From contig NC_133776.1 in assembly GCF_003597395.2 (NCBI RefSeq), positions 41,325,928-41,389,927 on the forward strand: DNA of 64,000 bases, given 5' to 3'. This document shows positions 44,750-55,929 of the stretch, piece after piece. The translations under genes and the position numbers were made by a program. Position 1 is the stretch's first letter; each line of letters opens with the position of its first letter. Origin of the DNA: Chelonoidis abingdonii. Its lineage: Eukaryota; Chordata; Testudines; Testudinidae. The notes under the pieces are model-generated. The model had not been told where the DNA came from, searched no databases, and was given only the letters and a program-made list of their open reading frames with translations.

Positions 44750-47317
44750 ACACTGTTCTCTTTTCAGGGACAAATGCTGAATGTTCTAAAAGTAAAACTG
44801 ATTTTCATAGTTGAGTTCTCAAAATGTTCAGAATACCACTTTCCTGCTGTCTCCTGCAGAATTTGAAGAGTCGCTGTTTAGTATTATTTGTACCACCTCA
44901 AAGGTCCGTATAGTGCAAACTGAAATTTTATTTTTAAAATCTTGAATGTTTCAAATATTTTGGGTGTGGAAGGTCTGTGTATTTTATAGGTGGAGCACGT
45001 AGCAACACACAGTTAAGGATTATCAAGCAGTCTCTTTCTAAAGAGACTATGTTGCTTAACTATTACCTTTCTGACTGAAGTTTTACTCCTTGCCCCCTGG
45101 TGATTTTTTTAAGTAAATTTCATGAAAAACTGTAGTCATGTCTTGAATATTAAAAGAATGGTGTGGACGAAATCCTTTTGTCATTATAAACAGTTATTGG
45201 TGGTAAACAGCTCTAGCACTTCAGTGGTTCGGGAATCAGGTTGCTACACCGTTTCCTTCCGTGATGCCAATATAGGAGGCATGGGTGCAGGAAGAATGCC
45301 AGAAATGGCTCTTTCTTATACCCTGCAAGATCCTGGCTGCCCTTTTGGCTTCTTTGGGATATTGGCAACTGTCGTATGTTACAGCTGCCTGACATCTGCC
45401 CTGATTTACAGCTGGAAACTTGGCTCTGGATCATAGGTATGCAAAGATAAGCTATATGCTACTGTAACCCCAAGGAGATTACCTAGAGTCCTGGGGCTCG
45501 GTCTGCTGGCAGCTCAGGGAGAGGCACACTGTCCATGGGGCGGGGGGAGAGAGGGGGAGCCAAGGCAGACTCAGAATCTGCCCAGCAACCAGTAGAGACT
45601 GAGATGTCCTTCCCAGGGAGCTCAGGAAAGGAGAGAAGCCATTTTTTTTTTTTTTTTTGAGATAGTGTGGAGCCAGTCAGGGCAAGGGCAGGACTGGCTG
45701 TATCAGGAGCTGGTGAGTCCCAGGCCTGCATGCAGGGTTCCCCCTGAGAACTGGCCTCTAGGCACCTGACAGCAAGATCCCTCAGCTGGGCTTTCCCCCT
45801 CTCCTCTGATGACTCCAAGTTTGCAGAGTTTTTCTGGGAAACTTCCCCAGCCAGGCTGAGTTAGCCCTCCAGCTCCCTAGTGAGACCAGTCATCACATGG
45901 TGAGCTCTGCTCTGCCTGCTAGTCCAGGGCTGCTGCCTGCTGTGAGTGTGTCTGGACTCTGGGGTAGGAGACTACAGTTTGGATCTTAGTGTAGTTGTGT
46001 AATCTGCACCTTGAGCCCTACACCCTTTTGTGGTGAGGGGAAATCCTGGAAACAGAAGTCTGCCTGAAGAGGATTCCTGCCAGCAGAGATCATCCCCTCT
46101 GTAGTGACCGAGGGGTCCAGAGTCATCTCTGAACCTGAGGATCATTCATGGAGTTTGTGAATGCACCACTGCGGAGAAGATATTGTAGTCATAGGTCATC
46201 TAGGGCCCCAACAAAGTACACGTACCAACGGGACACTGATCTTACATTTACTACATCTGGTCACGTGACTGGGGAAGCCACAGGTATTATCAGTGTGGGC
46301 ACCAGTGACCCTAAGAATAGTGTTTTATCCTGTTGTGTTATATTTGTCTCCTGTTTAATATAATTACTGTGTTGAATATATTGTATATGTTTGTGCTATT
46401 TCTTTGGAGTCTCCAACTATCTGGCAAGTAAGTGGGGGTTACCCTGTGGTTAGAATTTTCCTCCCAAGCTGCCCTGGTGACCCTGCCCGGAAGGAGCAAG
46501 TGGGGGTGGAGGCACCGCCAAATAAATTCATAGGGAAAAATAAAGAAGAAACACCCTGCTGAGTGGGTGGCGGGATCCAGAAGAACCCAGACCTGTCCAT
46601 CAAAACCTGTAAGTAGATTGGAATTAAAGAAGGTAACCAGGTGGATAGGGGGCACTGTGCTACCTTTTGTATATAATACACTAACACTCAAGATTGCACC
46701 ACAGGTTGCTCAGCTGGACCCAACAATCTAGCCCACAGTCCTTAACTGATGATTATATAGTATTATTTTGACAAAGGACGCCCTCATCATTCAATGTGCA
46801 GTCTGGACAACAAATGAGGCAGAAATTTAGTGAAAGACAGAGTTCTTACCTTACAATACGCAGTTTAAAGCTAGTTCTCATCCTTTGAGCCACATGATGT
46901 TGCCGATTTATAATCTGTGATTTTTACCATCATTCGTAGTTCTGAGCATTTTTACATTTACCACATTTAAAACTGCTTTAAAAGCCTTTGAGGCTTTTTA
47001 AAAAAAAATAATAATTTTTGATAGTTTAGGGCCATTGCACAGCTGGAAAATTTTCATGTGTTTTTATTTTTCCTTTAAATAATTTTTTTTTGAGTTTAGA
47101 GTAAACTTCTTTAAAACATTTTAGACCTAATCTGCCCTAATATATCTGTAAGTTTCAGAACTGATGTAGGGCTGAAGGGAGGAGACAAAATATTTCAGAT
47201 TTCAAGTTACACGAACATGTTTAATACTTGAAGTTTGGCAATTGCTGCAAACACTTGAGGGCATTTTCGTATTATTATTTAGTAAATGAACTTTTAGAAC
47301 CCATGCACGATTTAGTG
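44750..47317. other. Intronic DNA, unclassified with a T19 run
   Basis: A run of about 19 T lies at 45641-45659. The 45450-46740 part is GC-richer than its surroundings, with TTCATAGGGAAAAATAAAGA-like words, and may be an unclassified dispersed repeat. No motif supports a gene. Confidence 0.35.
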
Positions 47318-47800
47318 AGAGAGGAGATAGAGAATCGGAAGGGACCTCAAGAGGTCATCTAGTTCAGTCCCCTGCACTCCAACCTGCTCTTAAAAATCCC
47401 CTAGGATGAAGATTTCACAACCTCCCTAGGCAATTCACAATCTTAACCACTCTGACAGTTAGGAAGTTTTCCCTAATGTCCAACCTAAACCACCCTTGCT
47501 GCAATTTAAGCCCATTGATTCTTGTCCTATCCTCCACGGTTAAGAACAATTTTTCTTCTTGTAACAACCTTTTATGTACTGTTATCATGTCCCCTCTGTC
47601 TTCTCTTCTCCAGACTAAACAAACCCAATTTTTTCATTCTTTCCTCATAGGTGATGTTTTCTAGACCATTAATCATTTTTGTTGCTCTTCTCTGGGCTTT
47701 CTCCAATTTGTCCATTTTTCCAGAAATGTGGCACCCAGAACTGGACACAATACTTCAGTTGAGGTCTAATCAGCATGGAGTAGAGCAGAAGAATTACTTT

Positions 47801-48416
47801 TCATGTCTTGCTTACAATACCTCCCAGAATGTTGTTTGCTTTTTTTGCAACAGTGTTACACTGTTGACTCATATTTAGCTTGTGATCCACTATGACCCAC
47901 AGATCCCTTTCTGCAATACTCCTTCCTAGGCAGTCATTTCTCATTTTGTATATGTGCAACTGATCGTTCCTTCCTAAGTGGGGTACTTTGTATTTATCCT
48001 TATTGAATTTCATCCTATTTACTTCAGACCATTTCTCCAGTTTGTCCAGATCATTTTGAATTTTAATCCTATCCCCCAAAGCACTTGCAACCCCTCCCAG
48101 CTTGGTAGCATCTGCAAACTTTATAAGTGTACTCTCTATGCCATTATCTAAATCATTGAGGAAGATATTGAACAGAACCAGACCCAGAACCAATCTCTGT
48201 GGGATCCCCACTCATTATGCCCTTCCAGCATGACTGTGAGCCACTGATAACTACTCCCTGGGAACGATTTTCCAACAAGTTATGCACGCATCTTATAGTA
48301 GCTCTATCTAGGTTGTATTTCCCTAGTTTGTTTATGAGAAGATCATGTGAGACAGTATCAAAAGCCTTACTGAAGTCAAGATATACCACATCTACCGCTT
48401 TCCCCCCTATCCACAA
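47801..48416 (-). pseudogene. CR1 reverse transcriptase remnant
   Basis: Two overlapping minus-strand frames carry RT motifs. The first reads VDVVYLDFSKAFDTVSHDLL, the first catalytic-aspartate motif, then KLGKYNLD. The second reads LFNIFLNDLD then LIKFADATKLGG. The latter is the FADDTK catalytic box with Ala in place of the second Asp, so one metal ligand is lost. It continues to EKDLWVIVD-like ERDLWVIVDHKLNMSQQCNT, the conserved RT end. A shift separates the two frames. Confidence 0.85.
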
Positions 48417-49620
48417 GGCTTGTTACCCTGTCAAAGAAAGCTATCAGGTTGGTTTGACATGATTTGTTATTGACAAATGCATTCTGACTGTTATCATCTT
48501 ATTATCGTCTAGGTGTTTTCAAATTGATTGCTTAATTATTTGCTCCATTATCTTTCTGAGCACAGAAGTTAAGCTGATTGGTCTGCAGTTCCCTGGGTTG
48601 TCCTTATTTTCCTTTTTATAGATGTCCTTTTCCAGTCTTCTGGAATCTCTCCCATCTTCCATGATTTTTCAAAGATAATTGCTAATGTCTCAGATATCTC
48701 CTCAATCAGCTACTTGAGTATTCTAGGATACATTTCATCAGGCCCTGGTGATTTGAAGACATCTAACTTGTCTAATTTTTGACATGTTCTTTTCCTATTT
48801 TAGACTCTGATCCTACCTCATTTTCACTGGCATTCACTATGTTAGACGTCCAGTCACCACCAACCTTCTTGCTGAAAACTGAAACAAAGAAGTCATTAAG
48901 AACATCTGCCATTTCCATATTTTCTTTTATTGTCTTTCCCCCTTCATTGAATAACAGGCCTACTCTGTCCTTGGTCGTCCTCTTGCTTCTAATGTATTTG
49001 TAGAATGTTTTCTTGTTTCCTTATATGTCCCTAGCTACTTGATCTCGTTTCGTGCCTTGGCTTTTCTAATTTTGGCCCTACATGTGTTGTTTGTTTATAT
49101 TCATCCTTTGTAATTTGACCGAGTTTCCACTTTTTGTAGGACTCTCTTTTGAGTTTTAGATCATTGAAGATCTCCTGGTTAAGCCACGGTGGTCTCTTGC
49201 CATACTTCCTATCTTTCCTATGCAGTGGAATAGTTTGCTTTTGTGCCCTTAATAATGTCTCTTTGAAAAACTGCCAACTGTCTTCAATTGTTTTTCCCCT
49301 TAAACTTGCTTCCCATTGGATTTTACCTACCGACTCTCTAAGTTTTTGCTAAAGTCTGCCTTCTTGAAATCCATTGTCTCTATTATGCTGTTCTCCCTCC
49401 TACAATTCCTTAGAATCATGAACTCTACCATTTCATGATCATTTTTACCCAAATTGCCTTCCATTTTCAAAGTATCATCCAGTTCTTTCCTATTTGTCAA
49501 AATCAAATCTAGAACAGCCTCCCCCCTAGTATTTTTCTCCACCTTCTGAAATAAAAAATTGTCTCCAATACATTCTAAGAACTTGTTGAGTAATCTGTGC
49601 CCTGTTGTGTTATTTTCCCA

Positions 49621-49974
49621 TCAGGTGTCTGGGTAGTTGAAGTCCGCCATCACCACCAAGTTCTGTGCTTTAGATGATTTTGTTAGTTGTTTAAAAAAAG
49701 CCTCATCCTCCTCTTTTTCCTGGTTTGGTGGTCTGTAGTAGACCCCTACCATGACATCACCCTTGTTTTTTACCCCTTTTATCCTTACCCAGAGACTTTC
49801 AATGAGTCTGTCTCTTATTTCTATCTCAACCTCAGTCCAAGTATATTCATTTTTAATATATAAGGCAATACACCTCCCTTTTTCCCCCCTGCCTGTCTTT
49901 CCTGAGCATGCTTTATCCTTCTGTACCAATATTCTGGTCATGCATATTATCCCACCAAGTCTCCGTGATGCCAA
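49621..49974 (-). pseudogene. CR1 endonuclease remnant (AP-endonuclease type)
   Basis: The 117-residue minus frame contains GRGEKGRCIALYIKNEY, later VMVGVYYRPPNQEKEEDEAF, then LVVMADFNYPDT. VYYRPP and the ADFNYPD-type box are hallmarks of the apurinic-like endonuclease that nicks target DNA for CR1 LINEs. The frame is open over this part but is cut from the RT by stops. Confidence 0.85.
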
Positions 49975-50199
49975 CTATGTCATAGTTGTGTTTATTTACT
50001 AGCATTTCGAGTTCTTCCTGCTTATTCCCCATACTTCTCACATTACAGTATACAGACATCTAAGATATTGATTAGATTTTCACCTCCCCCAGTTTTGTCT
50101 TGTCTCTCCCTATATTTCTGCTATAACAGCCCATAGTCCACCCGGATTCCGACCCCCTCCCAGGTCTCCATGTTTTTGACTTACCTATGGGCTTTGGTC

Positions 50200-51358
50200 A
50201 CCTGACCCCGTATTTAGCATGTGAAGCTGGAGAAATATGTTATTTATTTATCTATTTATTTATTTATGTATTTATAGATTTTAAAGTTTTGAATTAACTC
50301 CATGACTGGTTAATTACTTACATTTATTTGCAAATTTTGGCTTTAAAAATAGTAAAGTCTTAGCACCATGCGGTCACTCAAGAACTTGTAGTATCATTGA
50401 GCTTCAGTCATTGTCATCTTTTTTAAATGAAATAGAAGATGCCTGGAAGATCAACAGCAAACTGCAGATCAGGATGTAATGTCTGGAGTGTCTACTGTAT
50501 TACTTCTCAAGTCCTGTAATCTGTGAGATATCTATGCGCCCCCCCACCCCAAGTTCATAATCACTAAGCCTTGTTAATGAATTAAACAGCTCCATCTCCT
50601 AGGAGTTGTGTTCCTAGTTGTATATAAAAGAAACTTGAGATATCACAAATTTGCAAAATTTTAGCTGCATTGCTGAATTGGGGAGTGGGTGGGCTGTATT
50701 TTCTGTAGTAGCTACCAGTCATAACCTATCCAGTGTGGTTGAGGTGATGGTAAGGATGAAAAAACTTTAAATTCTTTTGAACAGTGTTTCCTGAGAATGT
50801 TTCAAAAAGTTTCACCACTGGACACACTAGACAAAGAGATTGGATTCATCATTGGACTTTGTGGGCCATATTTTCTGCTAGGTTTGCTGAGAAGTGCATT
50901 TAGCCTTAAGAGACCCCTTACCACCGCTAAAACAGAAAAAGAGTTGGTATTTAAAGGTCAGGAGCTATTAGTTTAGTTGTGCAGAAAGTTGTGTTGTTAA
51001 CAGATTATAAGATCTTGCATTATTATTGGAAATCCTGAACACTTGTGTAACAACACTATTGGTCTAACAATTGGGATAGTGCTGGATTACTATCTCATAT
51101 TTTATAGAGTCAAATACTGAGCTGAAAACATTATGCTTGTTTTACTATATATGTAATGTGATAAAATGTTGCTGCTTCATAAATCAGTATCACTTGTATA
51201 TATTTTTCAAGTTTGTGAAAATTTTACCATAATTGTTACCCTTTGCCAAGCATCATCTTTTTTTGCTCCTGAAAATGTTGATGTCCATTTTCTTCTTTAA
51301 TGAATAAAATGTTGATTTCAAAACATTAATCCTATATTCTTTTTCTTCCATTTTTCAG
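50200..51358. other. Intron 3' part ending at the SPSB4-like acceptor
   Basis: Contains an (ATTT)n-like run at about 50238-50276. No recognised repeat after that. The final 30 bp are pyrimidine-rich (TTCTTTTTCTTCCATTTTTCAG), a strong acceptor. Confidence 0.6.
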
Positions 51359-51486
51359 CGGAACCCCTGCCTTTAATGGACTTGTGCCGAAGATCAATTC
51401 GCTTTGCTCTTGGCAGAGATCGCCTGCATGACATAGAATCTCTACCTTTGCCCCAGTCTCTGAAAAATTATTTACAGTATCAATAA
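51359..51486 (+). CDS. SPSB4: Terminal coding exon of an SPRY/SOCS-box gene, SPSB4-like
   Basis: The exon follows a CAG acceptor (51356-51358) and enters in phase 1. Its first two bases, CG, finish a split codon, then 41 codons run from GAA at 51361 to the stop TAA at 51484-51486. The peptide starts EPLPLMDLCRRSIRFAL, the SOCS-box BC-box (Leu and Cys as Elongin C contacts), and ends SLPLPQSLKNYLQYQ, the LPLP Cullin-5-box side and the typical SPSB C-terminus. SPSB proteins are substrate adaptors of Elongin B/C-Cullin5-Rbx2 ubiquitin ligases; their SPRY domain, not in this window, binds targets such as inducible nitric oxide synthase. The ending SLKNYLQYQ fits SPSB4 better than SPSB1, from memory of the families. 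No SPRY-coding exon is seen upstream in this window. Confidence 0.8.
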
Positions 51487-51746
51487 GAAGTCTTAGAATC
51501 CTTTTTCTGGCTTCACGTTGGACTAAATCAATGCAAATGACAGAAATTATTGTTTACATCAAAATAGAAATCTTTGTGGTAGACACTTGAGTGTTATTTA
51601 AGTTTTAATGTATGTATTTTTTTTCTGAATCAACTGAAGCAGAACAAACTGGGGAATACTAAAGTATGCAAAAAACATCAATTTGATCTAGATTCACAAA
51701 TTTATCTGTTGCCTGTAGGACAGTATCCAAGGCTGAATTCTCCCAG

Positions 51747-51816
51747 TCAGATCCTTAGCTGGCACTTATTGGTTTAGCTCCATTGACTTCTGGTAGACAC
51801 CAGCTAAAAATCTGGC
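51747..51816. repeat. Hairpin MITE-like repeat in the 3' UTR
   Basis: CAGATCCTTAGCTGG (51748-51762) is complementary, with few mismatches, to CCAGCTAAAAATCTGG (51800-51815). The loop contains GCTCCATTGACTTCTGG, a word common in sauropsid palindromic repeats. Transcribed, it would form a stem of about 15 bp in the mRNA. Confidence 0.65.
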
Positions 51817-52613
51817 CCCCAAGAGTTATCCTTATGCAGAATAGCATCCTTTGAATAATATGGTTACTAGTGATAGAAATAACAGTGTGTTAAGTTCACA
51901 ATAATGTCTAAATCTTAAGATTTGATGTTCAGAGGTGCTGAGTGATCACAGTTAATCTGGAGTCTTGAATACTTAGCCCTTAATGTGTTAAAGGACCTAT
52001 GATGTCTAAAATATATGAAGTAAGTCATTATATAGAACACCATTGCTGGATTTAAAGATACATGAGAAAAGTTGTTCTTGAACAGTGGAAGATCAACTAA
52101 ATTGGATATGGTAGTAAAGTCAATGCAGTCCAATGTTTTCAAGACCAAATCTCATTCCTCCAAAGTTTTGCATAGTTTATAACAACAAAGCTGTTCACTA
52201 TCTTGAGATTTTAGGATATTCACTTTTTAAGAAGCCTGTCACTTTTTTTATTTGAACAAATTTATTATTTTTTGTTATACCAACTCTAAATATTTCTGTT
52301 CTCTTTTTAATGTATGTGTGATATGTTGGTTATTTATCTGTTTAATGTTTGTGGAGTCCTCATTTAACTGTTTTCATCTTGGAAGGACTGATTTACTTTC
52401 CCCCACCCCCAGACGTATACATTTTTCAGGTTCAGCCTGTTTGTAAAGATGCTGCTTTCTATTTGCATTTCTTATGTTTCAAGTTATCTGCCTGATCAGT
52501 TATCTAGTTTTTAAACTGGAAGTTGTTGTAATGGCAGGATGTTGACTGTTGATACTTAACTGCCTTCAGCATATTTTAATGTGAATTTACTGATGAATGA
52601 GGAGAAAATTTCT

Positions 52614-52619
52614 AATAAA
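52614..52619 (+). terminator. Poly(A) signal AATAAA
   Basis: A canonical hexamer 1.13 kb after the stop codon, followed by a T-rich and GT-poor region. It is the best cleavage signal after the SPSB4-like stop. Confidence 0.6.
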
Positions 52620-52904
52620 GTCTACTGTCCAAAATGAAACCAGTCTCTCCTTTCATTAACTATTAGATATACTTAACAGAAACAAAACATTCCAAGTTCA
52701 AGTTCAGTTTCTGTAGCACTTATGCTGCTGCTTCTGTGTGGTGTTTCTATGGCAGTGGGGTGGGTGGGGTAGAAAGGAGAGGGACTCGTCTGTCTTAGCG
52801 CCAATGCCCTGCTGCTGACATGTCCTAGTTGCTGTGGACTTGCTAGCACTGAGATCAGTTGCATACTATATTGCAATATGTCTTGCAGAGGGGGAGGCTG
52901 CAAA

Positions 52905-53029
52905 TAGGGTGACCAAGACAGCAAATGTGAAAAATCAGGACAAGGGGTGGGTGGTAATAGGAGCCTATATAAGAAAAAGACCCAAAAATCAGGACTGTCC
53001 CTATAAAATTGGGACATTTGGTCACCTTA
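52905..53029. mobile_element. Short MITE bordered by TA
   Basis: Bordered by TA on both sides. Termini AGGGTGACCAA and TTGGTCACCTT are inverted repeats with one mismatch. The interior has AAAAATCAGGACAAGGGG mirrored loosely by AAAAATCAGGACTGTCCC. This is the form of a Tc1/mariner-type or similar MITE without transposase. Confidence 0.7.
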
Positions 53030-54580
53030 GCTGCGAATTACAAAACTTGTTATATCTCTTTCCTCATTTTTTCCTACTCCACTCACTTTTTGCTTTGCTC
53101 AAGCCTTTTGCTTTTGTTCTGTCCTCTCCTGCTCTTATCTTAATGCCTTTTTCCACTGCTGCTCATAGTTCTTGAAAAAGTCTTCCAGTTGTGTGCCCCA
53201 GTCAGTCTCACTCTTCAAAGCAGAAAGTTTCCATGAAATCTTGCAATCACAGTTCCCCAAAATATCATGCAAATTTGAAAGAATATAACAAAAAAAACTT
53301 ATTCCGTCTGATGTATGATCTATGGAAAATCATGCTTCTCAAAAAGCAGCAACTGCTCCTCCCTTGTTAACTACAGAATACCCTTCCTTTCCTGTAGCCT
53401 ATCCCACCATGTCTAATGCAATATCTTGTATTTTTAACCAGTTTACATTGCAAGAATCACAGGACCCCTTTAAAATGCTGTGTATACCTATGGTACTAAG
53501 TAAATTATGTTATTGTTTGAGGACATGGGGAGGCAAACACACTAACTTTAGAATGATGCAGAGTGACTGGAAGACCTTGTGCAGCAGTGAAGAACATCTC
53601 AGGTAAGCACTTCAGAAAATCAGTACCTTGTCCTTTAGCCTCATTGTTCACGTTCCTTTCAATGACTGTGTCTACCACAACTGTTACACTTTGGATGTTA
53701 TCTTTCAATACCATTTTGTACCCTGACCCATGCTCGATCATCTTTTGTCAATGCAAAAGTTTATTGTGTGTGTGTGTATGACATAAACTAAAGCCCATTG
53801 GGATCAGAACTGGAACAAATCAATAGCAAATCTCCCCTTACACTCTGTCCATTAACCCAGTTATTTTACAGCTTGGATTTGGACTTTCAGTAGAGGAATG
53901 TTCAATTACCATTCCCCCAAAATGTTAGGGAGGGAAAGTGTCAAGTTAATAATCATGGAGGTATTACAACAGCACATATCAGAAAGCAGATATGATTATG
54001 TAAAATATCCAGTTTTAGTATTTTAAAGTAATAAAATATTTTACAAGCACATTGATTTTAGTGTATGATTTTCCATGCAGTGCAGCCTTTTGCCTAACAA
54101 TAATTTGATATAGCCTCTCCTGCTTTTATTCAACCTGTGTCCAAGGTGCCATCTTCAGATAAGTTCTCAGGCTACCTGTAGGAGACTTAAGTTTGCAGGT
54201 AGCTTGTGAGGTCTCTCCAGAAAGAGAAGCCCTTTATCAGATTAATGAATGTGAAGTACTTCCACCTGTCATCACGCTGTAAAAACAGGCTTTTGTCCCC
54301 TTCCAGGAAACTTCATAGGGAAACAAGCACAGCCTATTTATAGTGCTGAGATCAATGCTTACAAATCTAAAAAGCTAAAAACACCCACACGTACAAGTGG
54401 ACAGTAAAGACACAGAAGATGAGCAGTCACCCTGAATGGCATTATTTATACTAACAGCGAGTAAAAAAAATGAAACAGGATTTTTTAAAAAAAGCTGTTT
54501 AAAAATCTCTAGTACCAAAAAATTATAGAAACCTTACAATCCAACATCTCTCAACCTGAAAACAGTCAATGGAGCCCTAT
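53030..54580. other. Unassigned intergenic DNA
   Basis: Downstream of the SPSB4-like poly(A) site. Contains a short (TG)n run at about 53765-53777. No gene recognised. Confidence 0.4.
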
Positions 54581-54584
54581 TACA

Positions 54585-55920
54585 GACAGACTAGTCTTTC
54601 AATATCTGTCAGCATGGATCCCACTTCATGTGCACAGATCTCTTGTGCAATATTGGAGTTCTTTGCACACCAGTGTCTCCTGGTGCTATGCATGCACCTG
54701 TGTTGCCTCCTGCTGCCATGTAAGAACATAAAGGACAGAGCAGCTGCAACCCTCACTCAGTTCCTTTGTACGCGGCAATGAGATGAACCCCACAAGTTCA
54801 CTAGTTGGTTGAGTTCCATGGACAGAGATTGCTTCCTACAGGTCTAGGAAATCCTGATACAAAGCAAGAGAACATCTACCAGATTAACATAATCATCTGA
54901 ATGGAAGAAATTATTGATATGAGCAGCCCGATATGGTCTGGACCCATTCCTGGCCTCTCTGCTGAAGATCCTTGACTTCTTATTTCACTTGAAATAGTCT
55001 GGCCTTTCGTTTATCTCTATTAAGATTCACCTCAAAGAAATCTCAGCTTAATATATGTCTGTACAGTTATGTTCAATCTTGTTTCATCCCAGGGTGTCAA
55101 AGTTTCTCAAAGCGCTATTACACACTTACCTACCTGCTTCCACCTGGTGTCTCAACATCCTCCTTCTCATGCTAATGAAGCCACCGTTTGAACTTCTCTC
55201 ATAATACTACTTACATCACTTCTACACAGTCAGGCTTCCCAGTGGCTCTCATGTCAGCCAGGAAGGTGAATAAGCTTCAGGCACTTATGGCCAAACCACC
55301 TTATTCAATATTCTGTAGCCACACTCAGCACTACGAGAAAGAAATTACTCAAACTTAGAGGCAGCCAGAACTTGGCTTTATTTCATTGACAAGACCAAAC
55401 CATTCAGACTGTCATCCTGTCTATTTTTAGCCACAGGTAGATGTTCTAAAGATCAGGCCATCTCATCACAAAGAATATTGAAAAGGACAACACAATGTAT
55501 TTCACTATGCTATTAGCTGGCTGATGTATCTCTACCACCAAACTTCTGGGCTCACTCTGGTTCAGGGATGTGCCAATATCAGAAATCTGTAAAGATTACT
55601 TACCCTGCAGTAATTGGTTCTTCGAGATATTGTAATGAGTGTGGATCCCATGATACACTTCCATCCCCACTTTTTGGAGTTCCTAGCTACCACAGCAATT
55701 TGAATTGCCAGAGAACTGAGGAAGAGTCATAGTGACTCTGCCCTGCTTCAATGGGAGCACAAGAAGATACAGGGCACATGAACTGCCTTGACAGACACTG
55801 CTGTTCAAAAAGACTGTAATCTCACATGTGAGGCACATGCACAGCTATAGTGAAATCCACACTGATTACAACCTCTTGAAGAACCACAGTTGCTACCGAG
55901 TAAGTAACCGTTCTTTCCTA
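54585..55920 (+). mobile_element. DIRS-type retrotransposon, RT deleted
   Basis: A recombinase remnant (54940-55620) lies between terminal-repeat-like sequences. The left part (54590-54780) has GCATGGATCCCACTTCATGT; the right part has GTGTGGATCCCATGATAC (about 55640) and an inverted arm pair: GGTTCTTCGAGATATTGTAA (55617-55636) against TACAACCTCTTGAAGAACCA (55868-55887). DIRS elements have inverted terminal repeats and use a tyrosine recombinase instead of an integrase. RT and Gag regions are missing, so this is an internally deleted copy. Confidence 0.65.
54940..55620 (+). pseudogene. DIRS tyrosine recombinase remnant
   Basis: Broken plus-strand translation shows, in order: LKILDFLFHLK, then SFISIKIHLKEISA, the N-terminal SAM-like part; LNILLLMLMKPPFELL; VALMSARKVNKLQALMAKPP, with the catalytic Arg at 55260-55262; ARTWLYFIDKTKPFR; and finally AHSGSGM. 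In the family the last box is AHSTR, so the H-x-x-R arginine is lost here. The remnant at 1895-2240 keeps that residue. Stops and shifts inactivate it. Confidence 0.7.
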
Positions 55921-55929
55921 ATATGCCTC

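Larger units (their letters stand above)
47318..50190 (-). mobile_element. CR1 LINE, long copy with endonuclease and RT remnants
   Basis: Read on the minus strand, the element runs from about 50190 through an endonuclease piece (49974-49621), linker frames (49542-49327), an RT piece (48416-47801) and a 3' UTR that ends at 47318 with GATGACCTCTTGAGGTCC. It is the longest CR1 in the window, roughly 2.9 kb. CR1 integrates by target-primed reverse transcription. Many stops and shifts show that it is dead. Confidence 0.85.
51487..52640 (+). other. SPSB4: 3' UTR of the SPSB4-like gene
   Basis: About 1.1 kb of AT-rich sequence from the stop codon to just past the AATAAA signal at 52614-52619; cleavage would fall about 15-25 bases later. 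It carries scattered ATTTA words (for example 51596-51600 and 52332-52336), possible but unproven destabilising elements, and a hairpin MITE at 51747-51816. The UTR end is inferred from the signal alone. Confidence 0.65.

Noticed and set aside
44440..44866. Overlapping open frames of 99-130 codons on both strands
   Set aside because: They coincide with a GC-rich hAT MITE bounded by a perfect 8-bp duplication and have no protein family motif.
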